This document shows, piece after piece, positions 56,150 to 64,000 of a stretch of DNA of 64,000 nucleotides (the stretch's first letter is position 1; every line of letters starts with the position of its first letter). The notes below the pieces were generated by a model, which was not told the DNA's origin, ran no database searches, and saw only the letters and a list, made by a program, of their open reading frames with translations. The stretch is taken from contig NC_087064.1 in NCBI RefSeq assembly GCF_963678635.1, positions 63,543,548 through 63,607,547 of the forward strand, given 5' to 3'. Position numbers and translations under genes: made by a program. The DNA is from Symsagittifera roscoffensis (Eukaryota; Xenacoelomorpha; Acoela; Convolutidae).

Positions 56150-58215
56150 AATTCATCAAGTTTGATAAAAAGAAACCAATAGTTGGAAATTGTAAGAGTT
56201 TTCCCAGGTTTTGCGATCCTGACCTCCATATATGAATAACCAAATCCTTTTAGTTTACGAGATAGGCAATTTTCGAGATTTTTTAAAAATTTCCAGAAGA
56301 TATAATTTTAGAAAGTTTCTCAATTTTTGAAATTCTCACCCTGCAATTGGGTGCTGTCAGCGTGTTCTCAGGGGTTGCGAATCTTGCCTTTGATTATGGC
56401 TGCTGAAAACCTTGTAGTTTTCGAGATATGACGTTTGTTTTGGATTTTTTCTACATTTTCAAGAAAACTCAGATTTAAAAAATTTCACAAAACTTGAAAT
56501 TACCATCTTTGTAATGAGGTTTTGTCAAGGTACTCTCAAGGGTTGCGAATTTCGCCGCCAATTATGACTGCTCAAATCACTTTAGTTTTCGAGATATAGT
56601 TTTTTATGATTTTTTCCGAAATTTTCAAAAAAAACTTAAATGTTAAAAAATTCCAAAAGCTCGAAAATCTCACTCCTCTATTTGGAATCTGTGAGGGTAC
56701 TCTCAGGGGATTGCGAATCTTGCCTCTGAATATGGCTACTCAAATTCTGGTAGTTTTCGAGATATGACGATTTTTAAGGATTCTTTCAAAAAAATTTCAG
56801 GAAACTTAAATTAATTTTTTTCGTAAGACCTGAAATTTTCAACCCTGTATTGGGTTCTGTCAGAGTACTCTCATGGATTGCGAATCTTGCCTCTAAATGC
56901 TACTGCTCAATTGCTTTTAGCTATCGAGATGTGACGTTTCTTTTTTATCATTAACTTAGATATTAAAAAAATTCAAGATTTTATGGGTTTTCAAAACTTG
57001 AGTTTATAAAAAACTAATAGAAAAATTTCGGAAAATACCAACCCTGTAAATCGGTGCTGTCAAAGGGCACTCAAACGATGCAGATGTTTTTTCCGATAGA
57101 TCCGGATGATGCGTTACACGCTAGTTTTTCAGAAAACTTAGATATAAAAAATTTCGCAAAAATTGAAATTCTCATCTCTGTAGTGAGGCTCTGTCAGGTT
57201 ACTCTCAGGAGTTGCGAATTTGGCCGTCAAATTTGACTGCTCAAAACCTTGTAGTTCTCGAGATATGACGTTTTTTATGATTTTCTCAAAAATTTTCAAA
57301 AAAAAAACAAAAAAAAAGCTCAAATGTTGTAATTGGAATCAATCCTGTTATTGGAATTTTAAATAAATTATCAATCCTGTTATTGGAATCTTTGAGGGTA
57401 CTCTCAGGGGATTGCGAATCTCTAGTCTGAATTGGACTGCTCAAAACCTTGCAATGTGTTAATTTTTTTCAAGTTTGAAATTCCGAACCTTAGTTGCGGG
57501 CTGTCAGAGTAATCCCAGTGGTTGCAAATTCGGCCTACATTTAAGAATGCTCAAATTGTTTCTCTGTATGAGATAAGACACTTTTTTGGAATTTTTCAGA
57601 AAACAAATTACAAAATAGTTCTGTAAAATTAAGTTCCCAGCCCTGTAGTTGTGTACATTTAAAGATTGCGAATTTTGCCATCGAAAAAGATTGCTCAAGT
57701 TTTGGTAGTTTTTGAAATGTGAATTTCTGGTTTTCAAAAAAACCTCTTAGAAAACTTAAGGTGAAGTTTCTCAAATTCTGAATTTCTCAACGTTGTAATT
57801 GGGTACTGTAAGGGTACTCTCAGGAGTTTCAAATCTTGCGTCCAAATGCGACTGCTTAATTGCTTTCAGTTTCCCAGATATGACGTTTCTTAATTTATTA
57901 TAAGTTAAGATATAAAATAAATGTCACAAACTTTTATGGTTTTTCAACATTTGATTTAAAAAATCGATTGAAATATTTTACAAAATTTGAAGTTACTCTC
58001 AGGAGTTGCACAAATATGACTGCTCAATTGCTTTTATTTTCAGAGATGTGACGTTTCCTAGTTCATTTTAAATTTTTTGAAGAACTTTTATAAAACTTCA
58101 GAAAGTTTTATGGTTCTTCAAAATTTTTATAAGAAAAACTTGAATTAAAAACTATGCAAAATTTTTAATTACGAACACTGTAATTGGGTGCTGTCAGAGA
58201 ACACTCAAAATATAG
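56150..58215. repeat. Degenerate satellite-like array, about 170 bp per unit, about 11-12 units
   Basis: Each unit has the order: AATTGGGTGCTGTCAG, GGTACTCTCAGGGGTTGCGA, ATCTTGCC, ATGGCTGCTCAAA, TAGTTTTCGAGATATGACG, then T/A-rich sequence. Units are visible near 56350, 56520, 56690, 56860, 57050, 57180, 57380, 57500, 57790 and 58190. A further block of it lies at 61290-61960. A third CTAG end (GCGTTACACGCTAG, 57111-57124) lies inside. Confidence 0.8.
57111..57124 (+). other. Additional Helitron-type 3' end inside the array
   Basis: GCGTTACACGCTAG follows a short stem ATCCGGAT. It shares the last 12 bases with the ends at 58265 and 61995, suggesting an older element or a nested copy. Confidence 0.5.
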
Positions 58216-60170
58216 TTTTATGAGTTGTTGAAAATTCGAAGCACCGGAGGTGCGGTACACGCTAGTCAGTTTGAAAGCTGACCATTTGATCACATGACGT
58301 TCTCTCAATCTTCTTAATGACTTATAAGTTCTACCAACTTATAACTTCTGCCACTTGTCTCATTATGAGTCTAAAAACTACCAAAATTAGTCGGTAATTT
58401 TCTTTTGATACAATGCTAAGGATGTTAACACAGACTATTATATTACAAAAAATGTTTTACCTTCAAGGTTTCATGGATCTGTAGCGTATAGGTAGGGAAG
58501 AAGACCAGCAGCAAAAAAGACGGTTTGAACCTGGGCAGGGTCGGATGTTTTAATGATTTTTTTCGTTTACTAATTAAAATGCGTCCTCTCTATGATTTGA
58601 GGCATGTTAGTTGGTAGATTTATTTTTTTTTCAAATTGAATTGTACTGCTAATGCATCATAATTGGCATGTGTCACTTAGCAATTATGTAGAATCATAAT
58701 TGGCGTGCGTCACTTAAGAAACTTTGTAGACTCGAAGTTTTATTCATTCAGTTTTTCCCAGTAGCGTTGTCGGTCATATTTTTGCTTATGTGTGCGAAGT
58801 GCTTATGTGTGTCGATAAAAAAACAATAACAGATGAGTTATTGTTTTTTATCGATCTAAATGGATTTTTAATCCTTTAAGTGTCCTCCAACAAATCGGCA
58901 TTCTGAAATGTTCATTTTTTTGGTACATTTTTCCTAAGTTAATTTCAGTTATGAGGAATTTTTCTTTTTTAGTTTGTTTAATTTTGATTGATTTAACCAG
59001 GAATTTTTTCATAAGCGTTACAAGTCCTTAATAGATGGTTTGCCAAATCACTAGTTTAAACTTAAAGCAAAATTTTTGTTTAAATATTTTTTCCCTCTTT
59101 TCTCTTCAAGTGTAACATCTTTCGAAGTTCTTCTTGCTACTTATTGAGAGTTAAGTTGCTCGCATCCCACATTTGTTGTATCGCAGGTGATTCTGTAAAA
59201 ATTTTGTGAAAAATTTTTTTTATCATCCATATATTTTGGTTCCAAACCACCATGCTTCACCGTTTTTGGTCCATAATGTTTCTCTAAGCATTTTAGAGAT
59301 TAATCAGTTTTATCCACTAGTAGTAGTAGTAGCAGTAGTAGGGTAGGCTTTAGGATTTCTCCATGGGTTTTGAACCCTCGTTTATAAGTTCGTAATTTTT
59401 CCCGGTGGGTTGCAGTTTCCACACCAGCAAAGAATTCTCCGCATACACAAGTTGTTTTCTGCAAAATTTCTGTTGAAGAATTTCCAATACGTATGTGTTA
59501 GAGATATTTTCAGGCTGTCATAATCTTGATTTTCGAAGTCCACGATTTGGCTAAAATAGTTGTATAGCGTATTAGAACGTACATAAAAATTTTCATTTGA
59601 CTTTTTTAGTCTTGTTGCTTAAACAGCAATCTCACCACGTGTTGCTTGTCTCGTTCCTGATTCGTTTTTATGAATGATTGTATTCAAATCAATTTCATGT
59701 TTACTGTTTAGTAGTGAAACTAAGTACAATATGTCGTGTAATTCAAAGTACATTGAGAGTGAAAGGAGATTTAAAAATTTCAGTCTTTCAGTTTAACTCA
59801 TTTTGAAGTTATTTGTAATTCAAGAAGTCGCTCGTTTTTGTACTCCTTCTAGTTGTTTTAATTCTGTTTTGTTCGGAAACCATGTTTGCGATGCATAGGT
59901 TATGATTGGTTCCATGTATCCACAGTATAAGTTTAATTTTGACTTTAATGATGTTTTTTTTCCAGATATTCCGTTTGATTTTGTAAGAAGCTCCCATTGC
60001 TTTTGATATGCAATTTTCAGCATTTACTGACCACGAAGTGTTGTCACACATTAAAATACCTAAGTCTTTTTGCGTCTTTGCGGTATCAACATTTGTATTA
60101 AATAGTGTAACTTCCATTTTCCCTTTGAGGTTTAACAGATTACATTTATCTTCGTTCAGCGGCATTTTTT
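57570..60170. repeat. 2.6-kb duplication, copy 1
   Basis: Matches 61290-64000 in order: end of the satellite array, the Helitron-type 3' end, CAGTTTGAAAGCTGACCATT, the LINE 3' region with TAG repeats, and the start of its reading frame. Copy 2 has about 290 extra bases near 62105-62370. Confidence 0.88.
59317..59343. repeat. TAG microsatellite
   Basis: TAG repeated about eight times with one CAG interruption; lies in the 3' region of the minus-strand LINE. It is longer in the second copy at 63278-63312. Confidence 0.9.
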
Positions 60171-61175
60171 TTTCTTCTCACCATTTTTCAACAATTGTCG
60201 AGTCTTTTTGCAGATGAATTTCTTCAGTAGACACGATCTTCGTCACAATAGCCAAAACAATTGGATTTCTCAAGGCATTTGGGAATGTCGTTAATGATTA
60301 TGATTAAAAGTAAAGAGCCAAGAATTGAGCCTTGTGGTACACCGCTAGTTACTTCTTTCAGAGTTGATGAACTTCTATTGATTTTCACAAATTGCATTCT
60401 ATCTGTTAGATAATCTTGTATTACGTCTTGTATTTGAATGCCTAGACCTATTTTCCGTAGTTTAGCAACTAGGATACCATGAGGAACTTTCTCAAAAGCT
60501 TTAGAAAAATCTAGATAAAGAACTGATAGTGTTTAAACGTTTTCGTCATCGTTAAACGAATTCATATACCTTGCTCAAAAAATGTACTATCTGTAGTACT
60601 GCTGACCTTTTTTTGCCCGAAGCCATTTTGTGTGTTTTCCAAGGAAGTTTGAACTTTGGGGTATATATTATCAAAGATAATTTTTTCGAAGGCCTTCGAG
60701 GCGGAGCATAAAAGGCTAGTTGGGCGGTGGCACTCAACTGACGCCTTGTTCTTTTCTTTAAAAATTGGGGCCACTTGACTGGTTTTCCAGTAGGTCGAGA
60801 AGAGCCGCTTGTTAATGAATGCGCTGAAGAGAAGATAGAGTGATTTTGACAGAGTTTCAGAGAGATTTTTTAGGATTATATTACCTATACCATCAAAACC
60901 TGATGCTTTATTTGTTAATAGATCTTTCATTTGTATTTGTATACAGATTTGTTCTGTAGGAGTACAGTTTGTATTTTGTGCGAGAGGGTTAGGATTTGAT
61001 TCCTTTTGATATACACTGATGAAGAATTCGTTAAAAAAAGCACCAGAATTAAAGCATAAAATTTCTTACAAGCACCAGAATTTTCATAAAAGCACCAAAA
61101 TTTCTTATAAATGATGAAGTTATGAAAAGAATACGAGGCGGGATTCCCTCCAGTCTGTTTTAGGATTTCTTTCAA
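59390..61175 (-). pseudogene. Non-LTR (LINE) reverse transcriptase, disrupted
   Basis: Minus-strand pieces from high to low: KASGFDGIGNIILKN (about 60900), YWKTSQVAPIFKEKN (about 60790), ASKAFEKIIFDNIYP (about 60700), TSGVPQGSILGSLLL (about 60345), FGYCDED at the catalytic YxDD position (about 60245), MPLNEDKCNLLNLKG (about 60160), TQKDLGILMCDNTSWS (about 60075) and ITYASQTWFPNKTELK region (about 59900). A C-terminal Cys-rich end (WRILCWCGNCNPPG in the other copy) is placed near 59400. This order is a jockey/CR1-type ORF2 lacking most of its endonuclease. The catalytic box has E in place of the second D and several shifts and stops interrupt it. Confidence 0.8.
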
Positions 61176-61970
61176 TACCTCCTTTTTTATACGAAATTTT
61201 TATCTTTTTGTCCATATCCTAATTCAACGCAGATTATCCTAAATAACAAAACTAACATCGATCTATGGATCAGAAATATCTTCTGTGATCTCTTGCTTTT
61301 GTGTATGAGATAAGACGAATTTTTCGGAAATTTTCAGAAAGAAAATTACAAAATAATTCATTAAAATGAAATTCCCAGCCCTGTAGTTGTGTACTTTTAA
61401 AGATTGCGAATTTTGTCATCAAAAAAGGTTGCTCAAATTTTAGTAGTTTTTGAAATGTGATTTTCTGGTTTTCAAAAAAACCTCTTAGAAAACTTAAGGT
61501 GAAGTTTCTCAAAATCTGAATTTGTCAACGTTGTAGTTGGGTACTGTAAGGGTACTCTCAGGAGTTGCAAATCTTGCATCCAAATGCGACAGCTCAATTG
61601 CTTTCAGTTTCCCAGATGTGACGTTTTTTAATTTATTATAATTTAAGATATAAAAAAATGTCACAAATTTTTATGGTTTTTCAAAATTTGAATTTAAAAA
61701 TCGATGAAAAAATTTTATGAAAAAATTAAAAGTTAGTCTCAGGAGTTGCAAATCTTGCGTACAAATATGACTGCTCAATTGCTTTTAGTTTCACAGATGT
61801 GACGTTTCTTAGTACATTTTAATTTTTTTGAAGAACTTTATGGTTCTTCAAAATTTGTATAAGCAAAACTTGAATTAAGAACTTTGCAAAATTTTTAATT
61901 ATGAACCCTGTAATTGGGTGCTGCCACAGAACACTCAAATTATAGTTTTATGAATTGTTGAAAATTAAAA

Positions 61971-61995
61971 GCACCGGAGGTGCGGTACACGCTAG
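61971..61995 (+). other. Helitron-type 3' end, second copy
   Basis: GCACCGGAGGTGCGGTACAC followed by GCTAG and T, identical to 58241-58265. The flank after it is also conserved, so this end was copied by the segmental duplication rather than by a new insertion. Confidence 0.65.
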
Positions 61996-62104
61996 TCAGT
62001 TTGAAAGCTGACCATTTGGTCTCATTACGTTCTCTCAGACTTCTTAATGACTTATAACTTCTACCAAAACCTTGCACTTGTCTCATTATGAGTCTAAAAA
62101 CAGT

Positions 62105-62370
62105 TTATTGTGATTATATTTTTATGCCAGACCACGTGCTTGCAGACAATTTTTTTTGGTACATGATTTGCAAAATTGTTACTAGCTCTTATTGGTGATT
62201 TGTAGACGGACTTCAGGTCTCATACGTGGGGATCTTATTACACAAGCGGAATTTGTGTTATGGTATGAATTTTCTTTTTTTCCAACCTAAGTCGCAAATA
62301 TTGTTGCGATGCAATTGTTGCGACAAAATTTGTTCATTTTGAAAGTGTTCATTTTGATCCAGCTATTAAG
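62105..62370. other. About 290 bases present only in duplication copy 2
   Basis: Sequence between TGAGTCTAAAAAC (62090) and TGCTAAGGAT (62378) has no equivalent of the same length in copy 1, where the two blocks are about 40 bases apart (58370-58415). No gene or terminal repeat is evident. Confidence 0.5.
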
Positions 62371-63277
62371 TACTGCCAATGCTAAGGATTTTAACACAGA
62401 CTGTTATTTTTACAAATAATACTTTACCTTCAAGGTTTCGTGGATCTGCAGCGTAGAGGTAGGGAAGGAGACCAGCAGCAAAAAAGACGGTTCGAACCTG
62501 GGCAGGGTCGGATGTTTTAATGAATTTTTTCGCTTACTAATTAAAATGCGTCCTCTCTATGAATTGAGGCATGTTAGTCGGTAATTTTTTTTTTCAAATT
62601 GAATGGTACTGCTAATGCATCATAATTGGCATGTGTCACTTAGCAATTATGTTGAAGCTTAATTGGCGTGCGTCACTTAAGAAACTTTGTAGACTCGAAG
62701 TTTTATTCATTCAGTTTTTCCCAGTAGCGTTGTCGGTCATATTTTTGCTTATGTATGCGAAGTGCAACTTCGCCTCAGAGTATATACTCAGATGAGTTAA
62801 TGTTTTTTTATCGATCTAAATGGATTTTTAATCTTTTAAGTGTCCTCCAACAAATCGGCATTCTGAAATGTTCATTTTTTTGGTATATTTTTTTAAAAGT
62901 TAATTTCAGTTATGAGGAAGTTTTCTGTTTTAGTTTGTTTAATTTTGATTGACTTTACCAGGAATTTTTTCATTAGCGTTACGAGTCCTTGATAGATGGT
63001 TTGCCAAATCACTAGTTTAAACTTAAAGCAAAATTTTTGTTCACGTAATTTTTCCCTCTTTTCTCTTCAAGTGTAACATCTTTCGAAGTTCTGCTTGCTA
63101 CTTATTGAGAGTTAAGGTGCTCGCATCCCACAGTTGTTGTATTGCAGGTGGTTGTGTAAAATTTTTAAGTACAATTTTTTTTATCATCCACATATTTTGG
63201 TTCCAAACCACCATGCTTCACCGTTTTGGTCCATAATGTTTCTCCAAGCATTTTAGAGATTAATTAGTTTTATCCAC

Positions 63278-63310
<33 letters not shown>

Positions 63311-63312
63311 GA
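63278..63312. repeat. TAG microsatellite, longer allele
   Basis: About eleven TAG units followed by GAGTAGGG; counterpart of 59317-59343. Confidence 0.9.
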
Positions 63313-63343
63313 GTAGGGTAGTCTTTAGAATTTCTTCATGCGT

Positions 63344-64000
63344 TTATAAGTTCGTTAGTTTTCCCGGTGGGTTGCAGTTTCCACACCAGCAAAGAATTCT
63401 CCGCATACACAAGTTGTTTTCTGCAAAATTTCTGTTGAAGAATTTCCAATACGTATGTGTTAGAGATATTTTCAGGCTGTCATAATCTTGATTTTTATGA
63501 ATGATTGTATTCAAATCAATTTCATGTTTACTGTTTAGTAGTGAAACTAAGTACAATATGTCGTGTAATTCAAAGTACATTGAGAGTGGAAGGAGATTTT
63601 CAGTTTAACTTTCAGGGAAAAATTTCAGTCTTCCAGTTTAACTCATTTTGAAGTTATTTGTGATCCAAGAAGTCACTGGTTTTTGTACTCTTTCTAGTTA
63701 TCTCAATTCTGTTTTGTTAGGATATCATGTTCGCGATGCATAGCTTATGATTGGTTCCATGTATCCACAGTATAAGTTTAATTTTGACTTTAATAATGTT
63801 TTTTTTTCGAGATATTCCGTTTGATTCTGTAAAAAGCTCCCATTGCTTTTGATATGCGGTTTTCAGCATTTACTGACCACGAAAGGTTGTCACACATTAA
63901 AATACCTAAGTTTTTTGGGTCTTTGCGGTATCAACATTTGTATCAAATAGTGTAACTTCCATATTACCTTTGAGGTTTAACAGATTACATTTAGCTTCGT
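63344..64000 (-). pseudogene. LINE ORF2 C-terminal part, second copy, partial
   Basis: The frame 63580-63344 reads MYFELHDILYLVSLLNSKHE, then ISLTHTYWKFFNRNFAENN and RRILCWCGNCNPPG, a C-terminal Cys-rich motif common at the end of non-LTR ORF2 proteins. Bases 63650-64000 match the region before it in the first copy (59800-60160). It is cut off by the window end and disrupted by a deletion of about 50 bases near 63490 relative to copy 1. Confidence 0.65.

Larger units (their letters stand above)
55296..58265 (+). mobile_element. Non-autonomous Helitron-like element (candidate)
   Basis: The left end is TCTATTTTATATATAAATGC preceded by A. The right end is a hairpin GCACC-GGA-GGTGC (58241-58253), eight bases, then CTAG followed by T. 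Helitrons start with TC, end with a hairpin followed by CTRR, and insert between A and T, so both ends fit. A second 5' end, TCTATACTATATTTAAATCC preceded by A, lies at 55720, so the boundary may be there or two copies may be nested. No Rep/helicase gene is present; the interior is a satellite-like array. Confidence 0.6.
61290..64000. repeat. 2.6-kb duplication, copy 2, runs off the window
   Basis: See 57570-60170. It starts within the satellite array and continues past 64000. Confidence 0.88.

Overview
This is a repeat-dense, gene-poor, AT-rich piece of a eukaryotic nuclear genome, most likely an invertebrate animal. It holds a Polinton/Maverick element, several non-LTR retrotransposon remnants, a decayed Ty3/Gypsy-like fragment, Helitron-like ends, large segmental duplications, minisatellites and one 200-base assembly gap. 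No prokaryotic operons, rRNA, tRNA or CRISPR array were seen. The species cannot be named from the sequence alone.

Positions 788-16932 are a complete but dead Polinton (Maverick), a self-synthesizing, virus-like DNA transposon. I delimited it by about 178-bp terminal inverted repeats that both begin AGATAATCTTA. On the minus strand it carries a protein-primed family B DNA polymerase; on the plus strand it carries a series of mostly broken genes: acidic protein, a possible PC4-like DNA-binding protein, small uncharacterised proteins, membrane protein, packaging ATPase, retroviral-type integrase, penton/minor-capsid candidate, basic protein, double-jelly-roll major capsid protein and adenain-type cysteine protease. 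Together these would copy, package and integrate the element, but almost every frame has stops or frameshifts. The capsid gene has a partial duplication with a small inverted piece between the copies. A second, internally deleted polymerase fragment abuts the left end, so two elements have met here.

Positions 16933-33500 are mostly decayed repeats: a minus-strand Ty3/Gypsy reverse transcriptase remnant (about 20.1-20.8 kb), two diverged 1.2-kb repeats (22.9-25.4 kb), one likely host exon with a PAN/apple domain (25.9-26.2 kb, minus), a 1.3-1.5-kb tandem duplication (26.8-29.6 kb), and minisatellites including a TCGAC-rich family.

Positions 33501-36674 are near-identical 1.4-kb tandem units, each with the same 5'-truncated LINE fragment, running into the gap. 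From 40.8 to 41.4 kb lies a foldback element built of GAGCGG repeats. From 43.3 to 54.0 kb are four broken copies of a reverse-transcriptase-like gene, inside a 4.2-kb direct duplication that itself contains a head-to-head inverted gene pair around a near-perfect palindrome. From 54 kb to the end are LINE remnants, Helitron-type termini enclosing a degenerate satellite array of about 170 bp per unit, and a further 2.6-kb duplication that runs off the window.
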